From Riptortus pedestris (taxonomy: Eukaryota > Arthropoda > Insecta > Hemiptera > Alydidae): a DNA stretch of 64,000 bases. The notes beneath the pieces were generated by a model. It had not been told where the DNA came from and did no database searches. It worked only from the letters and a program-made list of their open reading frames with translations. Of this stretch, positions 21,677-34,111 are shown piece after piece. The stretch lies in contig CM032228.1 in assembly GCA_019009955.1 (NCBI GenBank), positions 227,626,501-227,690,500 on the forward strand, written 5' to 3'. The first letter of the stretch is position 1; each line of letters starts with the position of its first letter. The position numbers and the translations under genes are program-made.

Positions 21677-21908
21677 TATTATTATTATTATTTATTAACG
21701 TCCACTTTTTGCAACTCAGGCTAATCGGGACGGGTTATCTACAGGTTACCACCCTTTTCTAGCCAGGGTGGGATTTTAGGATGTTATTTAATGAATTTCG
21801 TCACTAAATAATTTCTTTTGCCAAGGCAAGAATCGAACTCACCACTCTAGGTTTACCATGTGAGATAAAGGTCAACGCTTTAACTTGCATGACTAACCTG
21901 AGCCCCAA
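21677..21908 (-). mobile_element. tRNA-derived SINE, best full copy
   Basis: Minus strand: GGCTCAGGTTAGTCATG (A-box side), CTAGAGTGGTGAGTTCGATTC (B-box side, split here for length), TTATTTAGTGACGAA, CCCTGGCTAGAAAAGGGTGG, TAACCTGTAGATAACCCGTC, GTGGACGTTAATAAATAATA and an (AAT)n tail. The ACCCT/AGGGT body can fold. About 230 bp. It serves as the reference for the other copies. Confidence 0.75.
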
Positions 21909-22033
21909 ATTTTACCGTTATCGTTAAATTGAAAAACACAATGAACATATGTTTGAAATAATGTATTTAACAAGTTTTAAATATAAATAAAATGTATGTT
22001 TATGGTTTTTGAAGGAATATCTAACTCATTCTA

Positions 22034-22130
22034 TTTTCACCCTGGCTAGAAAAGGGTGGTAACCTGTAGATAACCCGTCCCAATTAGCCTAAGTTGCAAA
22101 AAGTGGACGTTAATAAATAATAATAATAAC
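22034..22130 (+). mobile_element. SINE body and tail
   Basis: CACCCTGGCTAGAAAAGGGT, GGTAACCTGTAGATAACCCG, AAAAAGTGGACGTTAATAAA, tail AATAATAAT. 5'-truncated; inverted relative to the full copy 130 bp upstream. Confidence 0.7.
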
Positions 22131-22908
22131 TCATTCTAGCAAAATTTCTTCGTTGCATAGCCATTCTCCCAGGCATAAATCAACAAAATACACTTTCTTA
22201 AAGTAAGTTTACAATTCCTGAACCATGTAGCAGCCGATTTCTTGTCTGCAACTTCTTAGACTGCATCTAAATAAGGGACCTTTTTTTTATGAAATACAAT
22301 CCCCATTTAGTCTCCTTTTCTACATTTCCTTGATTTATACAATAACCCATACCTCTGCAAGGCCCTATATGCTATTTCTTCTGATTTAAGAGCACGGCTA
22401 AGTTGTATGAGATTCATTACTACAAAAAAAACCATGCATAACATTTATATAGCTTAGCATCAGTTTGAATGAATTTCTTCAACCTAACAACTAGAGTCAA
22501 TTTAAGTTTCATATACTCACTATTACTTCAAAAAGTAACTGGTGTGGGTAAAGTAAAAAGTAAAAATGACCCAATAATTCACTAAGATTTGGGAAAAACC
22601 ACTTAAGTCAAAAACAACAACTTTTCAGGAGGCACGTTTAATTGCTTCTTGCTTTTTTTATAAAACATAAAAGCTCACTATAAATAAATAAATCCTTTCC
22701 ATTACCAGTTTCAACAATACATAATTACATACTGATAGATAATACATTTTGCTTGATATTATTTGACTTATGTCATTAGGTTAATATTCATTATGACTTA
22801 CATGTTTGGGATCATGACTTATTCCACTTAAGTCTTAGATAATATTGTATGACTTATGTTTTTTTTTTCTCTTCCGTTACTCCATTTCAATTTGCACAGA
22901 GTAACTGC
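22131..22908. other. No recognisable feature
   Basis: AT-rich sequence with repeated ATGACTTA words between 22760 and 22855 (a weak tandem tendency). No coding or mobile-element signal. Confidence 0.45.
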
Positions 22909-22909
22909 T

Positions 22910-22950
22910 GCACACACACCAGCGCGCGCGCACACACACACACCAACGCG

Positions 22951-22989
<39 letters not shown>

Positions 22990-23004
22990 ACAATATATAT
23001 ATAT

Positions 23005-23087
<83 letters not shown>

Positions 23088-23112
23088 TTATGTATGTATG
23101 TACGTACGTATG
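22910..23112. repeat. Alternating purine-pyrimidine tract CA/CG/TA/TG with dyad symmetry
   Basis: CA and CG runs (22910-22992), then TA (22993-23041), TG (23041-23078) and TATG units (to about 23112). The left CA and right TG blocks are complementary, so the strand can form a long hairpin, and GCGCGCGC blocks favour Z-DNA. It is not inside a HINE. Confidence 0.85.
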
Positions 23113-25057
23113 CATGTATGAATTACAAAAACATTAATACAAAAATAATACATAAAAAACATGTGTGATTTTTTCATTTCACTGCTGAACAGTCAAATGT
23201 GGTTTGTAACTTATGTCCTTTTTCTCGAAGGAGGATATCATTGAGTAGATACTTATGCATTAAAAAAAAAAAAATTCCAATTTTGGACTTATGTGGTTTT
23301 TCTCAAACGCTAGTGAATTGTTATGTTCACAAATTCTTAATAAACCCGTCTGTCCCATCAGTCAAATTGAAACCACTTAATTGAAAGTTCAGTCCTCCTA
23401 AAAAATTGTAAAACCGTTTAAAGCTGTTAATGCCAAGATAACAAAGTTTAATGCCTTACTAGAGCATGTACAAGATGTATAAGAAAGCGAACAGAAATTG
23501 AAGAACTTTGATAAAGAGATGTATACCTAAGATAAACTGATAAAAGGGTTGGTTGCCAGTATTGTCTTAATTTGTAGCTCTCTATATTTGCATAAATACC
23601 TAACAAAAACTATAAAATATAATCACACCATGAGATAAGAATGCACCATAGGTAATGTATCAATACTTAGTCAAAATAAGGTAACACAAAAAAAGTATAC
23701 GAATTACTCATGAATATATATTAGAAACTGATGATAGATCAGCATAAAAGCGAAAATCCCTCAACTTTAATTTTAAATACAAAAAGAAAGCGAAACACCA
23801 ATGGTTTAGCTAATAGTGATTTAAAAGCTTACTAAATATCCTTCAAAAAAAGGAGAAAAATTATCAATAATATATCAATATTAGAAGTATCATAGCTCAT
23901 TGAAATATAACACAAATACAATAAAATAAATGTAGATAAGGGGAAGAGAGGATGGAAGGGAGAATCACTCCCCCTAGATGATTTGTCTGTTTGAAGATTG
24001 ATGGTACCATTAGCAAGCCATACGTCCGTCATATCAACCCCTCAGATTTATATAATAGATAACACTATCAGACATTTGGCATAACTCAGTCAATATTTAT
24101 CGCCAGCAGATCAATATGATCCCAAGTGAATACAAATCAAATCATTTTTCAACACTGCCCCATCCTTCTTAGAAGCTTGGGAGATAAAGAAAAAGAAAAA
24201 GCATCTTCCCGCAGTGGATGTGTAAGCCAAAGAGATTTTCTCCATGCAGGTGATATCTCACGTTTTGTTAATTGTTTTCCCCGCTTTAAGAACAGTACAT
24301 CAAAATTTCCTAAAAATGAAACTGAAAATTAAATATTTTATGAACTAATTGTTTAAAGAGATAATCACAACTGGCGGAAATGTTATCTACATAGAAATAA
24401 GAACAAAACGATAGGCTTTCCAGTTACAGTAAATGATATGAAGTGAACATTGCAGTAATTTACTTGTTAATTAATTTTCTGTTAAGTAGAGACCTGTAAT
24501 AGAAAATTTTCGTTTTTCATTAGAACAAATACTACAAAAAGATCGCAAAATCATCATCACTAAGATTTAAAGGTTACGCTTACTGAATTCTTGGTGAGAT
24601 TAAGACCTGCGCCTTAACCCACGTGGCCAACCTTTTCCCCAGCTTTTTAGTTTAGTTGCTCTTTTTGTGTTGAAAGACATCCATAATTAGTATTATTATT
24701 ATTTCGACATCAAGTCTACTATTAATCATGCTGAAAGGCTATTCCATGTAGTTGTAACCATTATGCGTTACTTAGGGAGCTACTCTGTTCATATTACTAT
24801 ACTCACCAAATCCATTAGATGTTTGATGTCTTCTGCTCAATACTAACCTTACCATTCAAATGCAAATCGTTTTACTTTATGATATGTAAAAGAAGTATCA
24901 CTCTTCTTTTCCTTAATAAGACTTATCATTTCGAACTTCCACTTTGGAGTGAGTCCAAATTGTTATGATGATTCGACTTTGCATTCTCATTTCCATTATT
25001 TCCGATTTCTTATATTCCCTTTTGTGAAGAGTACACCTCCCCCTCCCTTGGCAAACA
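23113..25057. other. No recognised gene; possible SINE head at 24593-24660 (minus)
   Basis: Unrecognised AT-rich DNA. On the minus strand TTGGCCACGTGGGTTAAGGC, then GTCTTAATCTCACC resembles the tRNA-like head of the main SINE family. Frames up to 68 codons have no known motifs. Confidence 0.4.
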
Positions 25058-25181
25058 TTTTAGCAGATTTCCCTTAAGGGAAATCAGCTATTGAGGTCGT
25101 ACTCATGACGCGAGTTTCGAAAAATTTCTTCAAATGTCCATCGATCCTACCCAGGAGATGACGAAAATGAGGTCCGTTCAA

Positions 25182-25219
<38 letters not shown>

Positions 25220-25664
25220 ATATATATATATATATATATATATTTGTCTGTTAACGCTCTAGCGGTCGCAATTTTTGTTTGATCGTTACCAAACTCGGAA
25301 TTTAATCGTTTTATGTAAAAAGAAAGATCAAGTTCGTTAATGGCTGAAATCGGTCCAGTGGGAAGGGGGGGTTTAGAGGGGGGATTTTCGGATAATTCGA
25401 AATATCTCCGTTATTATGCATCGGATCGAAATATTGTATAGAATCAATCTTATTGCAAATTAAATTTACTATAAATATTGTTATATACATTTATTCCCTA
25501 TCTTGAATATTAACCGAGATATTTGCATTTTTATTAAATTTGGGCCGATACCGGATTTTTGAATTTCCCGCCAAAACCTAGTTCGTCCCTTTGCCGTAAC
25601 TGTTGGGCTCTTGTATGGAGATTTCTCTATTGTATTACTTCACGTGGGAAATCTGCTTAGTTTT
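25058..25664 (+). mobile_element. HINE, core type II, 3' hairpin lost
   Basis: Complete 5' palindrome (AGCAGATTTCCCTTAAGGG), 25190-25243 TA tract, core, and GTGGGAAATCTGCTTAGTTT, where it stops before the CGCAG hairpin. Type II core: ATTTGGGCCGATACCGG, CGCCAAAACC. Confidence 0.8.
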
Positions 25665-25804
25665 CTATTATTCGGTAGTTAGTTGATTAAAATACTTCTT
25701 TTAATTTGGAAGGCTTACAAAGCAAGTGATATTCTTCTATAAACTTCAGATCTAATAAAATTATCTTCAGTGATGGACGGTTCTTAGTTAACGGAACTCC
25801 TTCA

Positions 25805-25944
25805 TTTTAGCAGATTTCCCCAAGGGAAATCAGCTATTGAGGTTGTACTCATGACGTAATTTTCGAAGTTTTTCTTCAAATGTCCATCGATCCTACCTAG
25901 TAGATGACGAAAATGAGGTCCGTTCAAAACTGTATATATATATC

Positions 25945-25992
<48 letters not shown>

Positions 25993-26466
25993 TCTATCTA
26001 TCTATATATTTGTCTGTTACCGCTCTAGCGGTCGCAATTTTTGTTTTTTCGTTACCAAACTCAATATTTAGTCGTTTTATGTAAAAAGAAAGATCAAGTT
26101 CGTTAATGGCTGAAATCGAACCAGTGGGAGGGAGGGGGGGGGGGGTTTAGAGGGGAGAATTTTCTAAAATTTGAAATATTTCCGTTACTATTCGTCAGAT
26201 CGAAAAAATTTATAGAATTCATCTTATTGCAAATTAAATTTACTATAAATATTGTTATATACATTTATTCTCTATTTTGCATATTAACCGAGATATTTGG
26301 ATTTTTATTAGATTTGGGCCGATAACGAACGTTTCGAGATTCCCGCCAAAAGGGCCGTTTGGCCCTTTGCCGTAACTGTTCGGCTTACGTATGGAGATTT
26401 CTTTATTGTATAACTTCACGCGGGGAATCTGCTTAGTTTACGCAGCCTCTGCGTGACGGACTTTTT
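25805..26466 (+). mobile_element. HINE, full copy (core type II)
   Basis: From TTTTAGCAGATTTCCCCAAG to GCAGCCTCTGCGTGACGGAC and a T-run. TA tract 25934-26008 contains GATCTATC. A run of 11 G at about 26131-26144. Same orientation and core type as the copy 140 bp upstream. Confidence 0.8.
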
Positions 26467-27427
26467 AATATATAATGCCAATAAACACTCTATATTCAAT
26501 AATTGTACCACTTTGTAATAAAAATGCATCACATTTTTAATTACGTCCACCCTCTTTTATATTTATGTTTTACTTGCACTGTTGCTTCTTTGCAAGAACT
26601 TTCGTATTTGTTTCCCTTTATTTTGTCTTATAGTGATCTATGGTTCATCACTTGCATCATTCATTTTTATTTTGGAGATAGTCAGCAGGGCAAAGGCATT
26701 TTCAAACACTACAAAAATCGGTTCACCCTTAAGCTGTAAATGTTCGATTCTTTCGTTAATTTGATGTTGTGTCTCTTTAATGAACCTATTTCACAGATAA
26801 GCTGACAGGTACGTTATCTGTTGAATATGTGCTTACACTACTTCCGAATATAAATACATAGATGCCTTGCAAATATTACACACTTAACAAATATTAATGA
26901 ATGATTTGAAAATGAACAATACATATTACTCTATAATCATTTGAAATGTTGTACTTTGAAGGAAATCCCAGATCTTTCGTTTATTTATGTGACCAGCTGA
27001 GTGGTAAGTGTAGGACAGCGCTGATGCGGCAAATTGAGCAACTAGAATATTTGGCAAAGGCCGATCCGAAAGGCAAATAGGTTCAACTTTAATGGGGTTT
27101 AGGATTAATTGTTAATCAGCGCCCTCTGGCCCTAAACCCATCAAACCTCAATATTGACAGATTCTCTTCTCTCCAGTTTCAAGTTTTTAGCCTAAAACAA
27201 ACTTTTAATCCTTTATTTATTCAGCTTTTTTATTTTAAAATTGTATTTATTGTAAATGATTATTTACTCATAACGGTTTTTTTTTCGGGGAAAGAATTAT
27301 TACTGTTTAGATTTTCAGATAATGCAAAATTGGTGTTAGTTTAGAAATGAATTAATATACTTTTTATACTTAATAATTTAATTATTTCCAGCGTTTACTT
27401 CTGTCCAAATGTCAGTGGACTATTTTC
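26467..27427. other. No gene; one hairpin
   Basis: GGGGTTTAGG near 27094 pairs with CCTAAACCC near 27130 around GATTAATTGTTAATC, itself palindromic, and GCGCCCTCTGG. It may be the remnant of a small hairpin transposon. Frames of 60-78 codons around 26503-26764 look like chance. Confidence 0.4.
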
Positions 27428-27598
27428 AAAAAATTTCCTTAAGAGAAATCAGCTATTGATGTTATCAAATATCAGCCGATGCTACCCCGATGATGAAAAT
27501 GAGGTCCATTCAAAATTATAAATATACATATATATTTGTCTGTTAACGCTCAAGAGGCCGAAATTTTTGTTTGATCGTTACCGAACTCGATATCGTCC
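27428..27598 (+). repeat. HINE 5' fragment
   Basis: CCTTAAGAGAAATCAGCTAT, GATGAAAATGAGGTCC, short TA tract, GTCTGTTAACGCTC, TTTGTTTGATCGTTACC, then broken at AACTCGATAT. AGCAGATTTCC is already lost. Confidence 0.65.
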
Positions 27599-28613
27599 CA
27601 GATTTTCATTATGGGAAGACGTTATTATCATCCCTAAATATTATTGTATATCACGTCTCAGTTCTAACAAATACAATAGCATTTTCTTTTCCATTACTAA
27701 TACCAATGTTTTATTTTCATCGCACTATATATTGTCTTATATTTGCTGTTTGTAAAATAAGCTTAAAGCTCTTCTTAATCAATACCTTTTTATAACTACA
27801 GAAATTTTTAATTCATCGAGAATAATTATAGATCATATTGATATGTAACAAGAAAGATTTTAAACTGCTTCCAGTCAAGTAATGTCCGAAACAAGCGCAA
27901 CAACGGTACACTTTAAAAAATAGGTCTTCTGAAATAAAATGACTTATTTGGTAACTCAAAACATTCAGACATAATTAAAATTTTTTAGCTTAAGGAATAT
28001 TTCAGTTCAAAAAGACTTATTCTGTTAAAAAGTTTTAGGCATGTGGGCGTATCTATAACCCGCCCACCAAGATTTATGCTTCAACAATTTTAAATATTTC
28101 TGAAAAGTAAATGTTTCGCCTGAGTTATATAATTATCAAGTAAAAGTTGTTTGATGTATCCTTTCTATTTATATTAACAAGAAGTATTATAAAGCTTTGA
28201 CAATAGCTGTATTTTTATGAGGAGGGATTTTTCTTCATTATACAGTGCCATATTATAAAAATGTTTACGAAAAGAATTCAGAAGTGTTTTTTTTTTTTTT
28301 TTTTGGTGCCTAAATGTATTAGAATATACTTCAGTTTTAAATAATATTCCTGTCTAAGATCCGACGTCACGCCACCAGCTGACAGTTAAAAAAAGCAAGA
28401 CCACCTTGTTGTCAGGTATAAAGCACAGAAGGTACAATAGTACACTCTAATAGCTAGTACTTACAATTACTTAAAAAAATACTGTAAGTACTTTAAAAAA
28501 AAATACAAATCTGTAAAACGACACTAATAAATAAAACCAAATGAGAAACTAATAACGGAAGGCAAAAATTGCTTAAAAGTTATAAAGGATATTTTAAATG
28601 AAATGGAATTAAT
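27599..28613. other. No recognisable feature
   Basis: AT-rich; homopolymer T near 28286. Two overlapping frames of 62 and 74 codons follow the truncated HINE without known motifs. Confidence 0.4.
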
Positions 28614-28692
28614 AAAATAATTTATGCATGACGAATATGGACACATTTCCATTGAAAGTTCGCAGAACAAAAATTCCAACCGCTGGAGCAGA
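28614..28692 (+). repeat. Penelope-like 3' fragment
   Basis: Matches 3384-3470 (GCAGAACAAAAATTCCAACC, GCTGGAGCAGATAGCCGAAA, TCCTCAC). Contains the motif TGACGA, ATGGA/TCCAT stem, GAAA (28628-28657); the leading C is now A. It shows that this segment is a repeat 3' end and not unique DNA. Confidence 0.65.
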
Positions 28693-29011
28693 TAGCCGAA
28701 ATCCTCACATAATAAAATAATATTAAAAAAAAAAATATCCAACTCCGGCCAACAAAATTATAATTGATTCAACATGTAATAAATTATCAAGTTTTTTAAG
28801 TTCGAAGATTTGAAGGATTCTTTATTCAATAGATTATGGAACCTCTTCTTTAACTATGAAATGAAGCAGTTTTTTTTTTGTTTTACAGTTTCTTCTAATT
28901 TATTCATTCTATTGTAAACCAAATTGTTTCCGATAACAAATAGACAAATGAGATGTTCGGAAGAAATGGAGTCCATCTACACCGGGTTACTATTTAGTGG
29001 AAATATAAATA

Positions 29012-29905
29012 AATAAGTCTTGGCACGCAGGGGCTGCGTAAACTAAGCAGATTTCCCAATGTGCTGGTAAACACACTTTTGATCTCATATCACAACATAT
29101 TCCCTATTTCTATGTAAAAACACATGATTAAAAGAGGGGGGAGGGTACTGAAGGCTGAAAACTAAAAACTCTAAATATCTGAGTTAATATTAATGTTAGA
29201 GAAAATATGTAATGGTTCTATAGCATTTTACTTTTCCGAACCATAATAACGGAAATGTTTTGAATTTTCGAATTCCCCTCCCCCCCCCCCCAAAACCCAC
29301 ATTATTCCAGGTCCGGATTCTATCGATAACAAACATGATCATTAGTGTTGGATAAAACTGATAAATGTCGGGTATGATATAATTCAAATGAACATTTTCG
29401 AGACAAGTACGTAAAACCTTAATAAATGACGTCATCGCATTTGACGCAGTGATTTTACATGTATCTCGCATAATTAAGGTCTCGTGGAAACAATATTTGG
29501 GATTTAGGTTTAGTATAAAGAGTTTCATGTAATAATAGCTTATTGTTATTAGGACATGAGTTGAAAAGCGGATTTGCTGAAGACTGAAAACTTAAAGGCA
29601 CAAATATCTAAGTTAATATTAATCTTAGAGAAAATGTGTACATAACAACTTTTAAAGACTATAACATTTACAATAAGATTACGCATATACATTTTTTGAT
29701 CCACGTACAATAACAGAGAAATTTCAAAAATTCAAAATTCTCCACCTATAACGAACGATTTTAGCCGTTAACGAACTTGGTCTTTAGTATGGTGTACGAT
29801 TAAACAATAATTGCGACCGCTAGAGTGGCAACAGACATATATATATATTATTTATTTATTGAGGGACCTCAATAGCTGAAAAGCTTAAGGGAAATTTGCT
29901 AAAAA
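29012..29905 (-). mobile_element. HINE, old full copy (core type V)
   Basis: Hairpin end TTGGCACGCAGGGGCTGCG; core with ATCTCATATCACAACATATT, a C-run near 29278, TTTGGGATTTAGG, GACCGCTAGAGTGGCAACAG; only five TA units; 5' end CTTAAGGGAAATTTGCTAAAA. Overlapping minus-strand frames of up to 110 codons within it are chance. Confidence 0.7.
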
Positions 29906-30852
29906 GGTTATGACATATTACAGGAATCTATCTAAGGTAAGACCTTGATAGCAGACAATTTAATTCTAAAATGTCACCAGCTAACTTGTGTAAAGTGATT
30001 CGATTATGGAGTTTAAATGGACAGCTATTTCTTTTTCCCGTCATACTCCAAGAGTTCTTTCCCACAACTTTGAATTGGAAATAAGCCTCTTCCTAGAGTG
30101 TGTGTAAATGCTAACGTAGCCTTGTTTATGGACGAACTAACTGTAAATGTCATGGAAAATGACAACCCTTATGTTAGATGCTAAGAATACTTGAACAATT
30201 ACACTCGTAAGAAATACAAAATCCATTTAATACCTCTAAGGAGAAATTGGAAGCCTGTAATTCCTACTACTCCTGTAATTAAAAGCAAGACCTATAAAAT
30301 CACATCCTGGCGATGAGTTGGAAAACCAATAATTGTCTATTTTAAATTCTAAGTTATTCAGTTATTCCATGCATCGAGTTACCCACGCCAATTTTGATTA
30401 TAAGGAGAAAGTCCAACTACCAAATGATTAAAAGATACCTCCTTCATCAATTTGGCTAAGCCGCTTTTCACAACTGAACTATAATCAGAGTAATTATAAT
30501 CCATCTAAGGTTAGTTTACGGTTCATGAAAGGAGTTGAATATTTCATGACGATGATTTTGGTTGAATAATGGTAGTTCGTCGTCGGGTAACGTTAGATAA
30601 AAAGGTCAATCTCTCCATAAACTTTGATTCATCCTTTACGGCTTCAAGGTAATAGTAATAATAATAATTAATGGTCTCAGCACAACATACAATCACTCAA
30701 CACTAATTACAATCAATATATACAAATCAATACAAAAAAGGAAACAATAAAAAGGATATTATTTTTATTTTCCCCGTATATAGTATCCTTATAAAGGGGG
30801 AGTATATTTTTATACTTTCACAAAATGTACGTTTTCACAAAATTAATGAAAA
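29906..30852. other. No recognisable feature
   Basis: AT-rich DNA with an AATAATAATAATTAAT tract near 30655. No coding, RNA or element end recognised. Confidence 0.45.
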
Positions 30853-31528
30853 TAAATAGTCCGTCACAAAGGGCTCCGTAAACTAATCAGATTTCACTTC
30901 TGAAGTTTAACAATAAATAAATCTACATACAGTTAACACAACGTCTTACCGGAAAGAAAAACAATTACTGAAATATATCAGAATATAACATATAATTTTA
31001 TTTAAAACTATTTTCTATATCTAATACTGTAATTAATAATGAATCAGAATTTTTTTAATCTCAATCAATCAAATTTTAGTAGTTCAAGAACTTATGACGT
31101 GAGGGGGGGGGGGGGGGTCACCAGGACATACTTACATGTATCTCGTATAATAAAGGTCTCTTGAAAACAATATTCGGTATTTAAACTTCGAATAATGTGA
31201 TTATTATATAACCGAGTATTGTTAATATAACTTGATTAGAAATGGGGTTTTTCTGAAGGCTGAAAACTGAAAAACGCAAATATCTCGGTTAATATTCAAG
31301 ATAGGGAATAAATGTACGCAACAGTATTTATAGTACATCTAATTTGCAATAACAATGAGTCTATACACTTTCGCGATCCAATGTAAGGTAATGGAGATAT
31401 TTCGAATTTTCACCCCTTCTAAACCCCCCTCCCCTCCTGGTCCGATTTCAGCCATTAACGAATTGATCTTTCTTTTTACATAAAACGACTAAATACCGAG
31501 TTTGGTAACGACCATACAATAAGGTTGA
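30853..31528 (-). mobile_element. HINE, core type III, 5' end lost
   Basis: Degenerate hairpin end (GTCCGTCACAAAGGGCTCCG). Type III marks: ACTGAAATATATCAGAATAT, a G-run of 14 near 31104, ATGTATCTCGTATAATAAAG. Ends in the core at GTTTGGTAACGACC; no TA tract or palindrome. Confidence 0.7.
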
Positions 31529-32035
31529 AATAGTTTTGTAGTATTTATCTCAGGTTTAAAATATTTCAGACGTACTTCTTTTACCCAAGATATCCATCTG
31601 AATCGTCACATTTCATTAGAGTTTTCCACTACAATATGCTTCAGATGTAATTTTCAAATTTTATTATACATGATGGTCTTTATCATTTGGTACTGGCTTA
31701 GCCAGAAATTCGGCAATATGATTACCTCCCAGTCTTATGAGTGATTTTACGGTTTTAAAATTTATCGAATATTGTTTGTTTTGTAGTGAGTATAATGTAT
31801 TCAAATCATGAACACATGTTGTCATGATCTTTTACGTCAATTAATCATTGTTGCGGTGTTCTGCTATTAGTGTGTATTTCAGTCTTGGAATTTAGGGCCA
31901 GTGTATTATTGCTAATTTATTCCAATTATTTAAATATTGCTATAATTTTAACTTGATTATTAGCAAATGTTCTTGGGAGCCTACATTATTTTATGATCAA
32001 TATAATTCAGATTTTTGTATATGATAAATGTAAAT
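31529..32035. other. No recognisable feature
   Basis: AT-rich DNA between two HINEs, with no frame over 60 codons. Confidence 0.45.
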
Positions 32036-32098
32036 CAAAAAATTTCCTCAAATGTACAACGATCCTACCAACGAGAAGACGAAAATGAGGTCCGTTCA

Positions 32099-32159
<61 letters not shown>

Positions 32160-32618
32160 CTGTTAATGCTCTAGAGGTCGTAATTTTTGTTTGATCGTTA
32201 GAAAACTTGATATGTAAACGTTTTATGAAAAATTAAGATCCAAGTTCATATGAGGTTTAGAGAGGGGGGGGGGGAGGATTTTGAAAATTCTTAATAACTC
32301 CGTTATTATGCATCTAATCGAAAAATTGTATAGAACTAATTTTATTGAAAACGTAATTTTCTATAAATAGTGGTATGTACGTTCTTTCGCTATCTTTAAC
32401 ATTAACCGATATATTTGCATTTTTTATTTTTCGGCGTTGGGTAAAGCCCCACTCCAACTCATGCCATATAAACAAAACGCTATTATATTATGAAGAACTT
32501 TATTTTAATCCTAAATACCAAATATTTTTCTCACTGAACTTTTACTTTTTGAGATAAATGCAATTACGTGACTCTGAAATCTGCTTAGTTAACGCAGCTC
32601 CTGCGTGACGGACTTTTA
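32036..32618 (+). mobile_element. HINE, old copy, 5' tip lost
   Basis: Begins inside the 5' region (TTTCCTCAAATGTACAACG, GACGAAAATGAGGTCCG), TA tract 32103-32156, degraded core, type V 3' part (ACTCCAACTCATGCC) and intact 3' end AACGCAGCTCCTGCGTGACG. Bases 32619-32992 hold no recognised feature. Confidence 0.7.
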
Positions 32619-32992
32619 TTTTTTACTTCCATCAGTATACGCAGTTGATCTACCAGTCTTCTAGTGTGTTTCAGTAAGTTGAATGGTATTGGTTGTTCTC
32701 TGTCATCATCTCTAACCCTTCTGAATCTAGTCCTAATCAAGGAAAAAGGATAGCAAAAACATTACTTAAAACAATTATAACCCCAGCATCAAAAATATTG
32801 AAAATTCCTTTTATGTTCATAAAAACAAAAATTTTACCTATTTTACAGTTTCTTTGGCGTGGTTATCGGTCCATTTATATGGACCATTAAGAAAGAAGAT
32901 TATCGTTGATAAAAGTTATAAATTATACCGAAACTTTGACAAGATTTTTTAAGAAGTGCTACCCTACGTAATAACGACAACTGAAGAGATAC

Positions 32993-33028
32993 AAAACTCC
33001 ATCACGCAGGAGCTGCGTAAACTAAACA
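32993..33028 (-). repeat. Solo HINE hairpin end
   Basis: CTCCATCACGCAGGAGCTGC, then GTAAACTAAACAC; the sub-terminal repeat is already lost. Bases 33029-33435 have nothing recognisable. Confidence 0.55.
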
Positions 33029-33435
33029 CACACTCTGAAATGGTACACCGATGAATATAGATCTGAACTTGGATTAGATCTAACTATATATAACATCTGA
33101 AATTAGATATTCTCGCCAGACGTAGAAGTGTTATACATACGGTGATATGAAAGGAAATTTATCTATTTATTTTTTTAAATTGAATTGCTTTATTTCCATT
33201 TCTAAAATCATGTCAATTAATTTCACAACATTATATTAAATAGCATTAATACATACGTAATACAATCGTTATGAAATTATCTCAATTACAGACAAAATAC
33301 ATTTTATAATATCTATATCAATTTACATACATTTTATTATAATATCAATTTAATAATTCTTATATAATAAGTTACTTTTGTTGTGTACAATAATAATTAT
33401 AGTTCAAATAACACTTGAAATATATACCATGCATT

Positions 33436-33560
33436 TTTAGCAGATTTCTCTTAAGAGGAAACAGCTATTGAAGTTGTACTCATGACTTGATTTTCTTCAA
33501 ATGTCCATCTATCCTACCTATGTATGACCTATTTGATGACAAAAATGAGGTCCCTATAGA

Positions 33561-33613
<53 letters not shown>
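33436..33613 (+). repeat. HINE 5' end with TA tract
   Basis: TTTTTAGCAGATTTCTCTTA, AGAGGAAACAGC, then ATCCTACCTATG, GATGACAAAAATGAGGTCC and a 49-bp TA tract, then unrelated sequence. A variant GACCTATTTGATGAC is shared with the next fragment (33989-34108). Confidence 0.65.
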
Positions 33614-33615
<2 letters not shown>

Positions 33616-33988
33616 AAAGAGCATCATGTATAATAAAATTTGAAAATTGCTTCTGAAGCATATTTTACTTCGATGAAATGTCTCGATTCAGATAGAGTTC
33701 TGGGGAAAAAGAAGTACAACCGAAATATTTTATACTGAGATAAATACCAGAAAACATAATCTAATCCAAAATCATTTCTTCTTACACAACTATTGACGGA
33801 CATAGCTCAACAAATTGTGACCTATACATAACTGAGACAAACATTTCCCATGTGACAATTACACTGTACAAGCTTAAATGCACTTAATTTATGACTGCCT
33901 ACAAACAAAACAATTCCAAAGTAATTAAGAAAATTCAGTAAAAGTGTTTTTTTGAAGAATCAAGATTACACTTGTGGTGTAAATTACG

Positions 33989-34059
33989 TGATTTTCCACA
34001 AATGTCCATCGATCCAACCTATGACCTATGAGATGACAAAAATGAGGTCCTTACAGACT

Positions 34060-34108
<49 letters not shown>
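33989..34108 (+). repeat. HINE 5' fragment with TA tract
   Basis: TTTTCCACAAATGTCCATCG, GACCTATGAGATGACAAAAA, TGAGGTCCTTACAG and a TA tract. It shares the local variant with the copy 380 bp upstream and breaks off right after its microsatellite in the same way. Confidence 0.6.

Positions 34109-34111
<3 letters not shown>

Noticed and set aside
22849..23137. Three overlapping ORFs rich in TH, IY and VC repeats
   Set aside because: They are translations of the CA/TA/TG microsatellite.
29196..29528. 110-codon minus-strand ORF
   Set aside because: Lies entirely within a type V HINE and has no counterpart in other copies.
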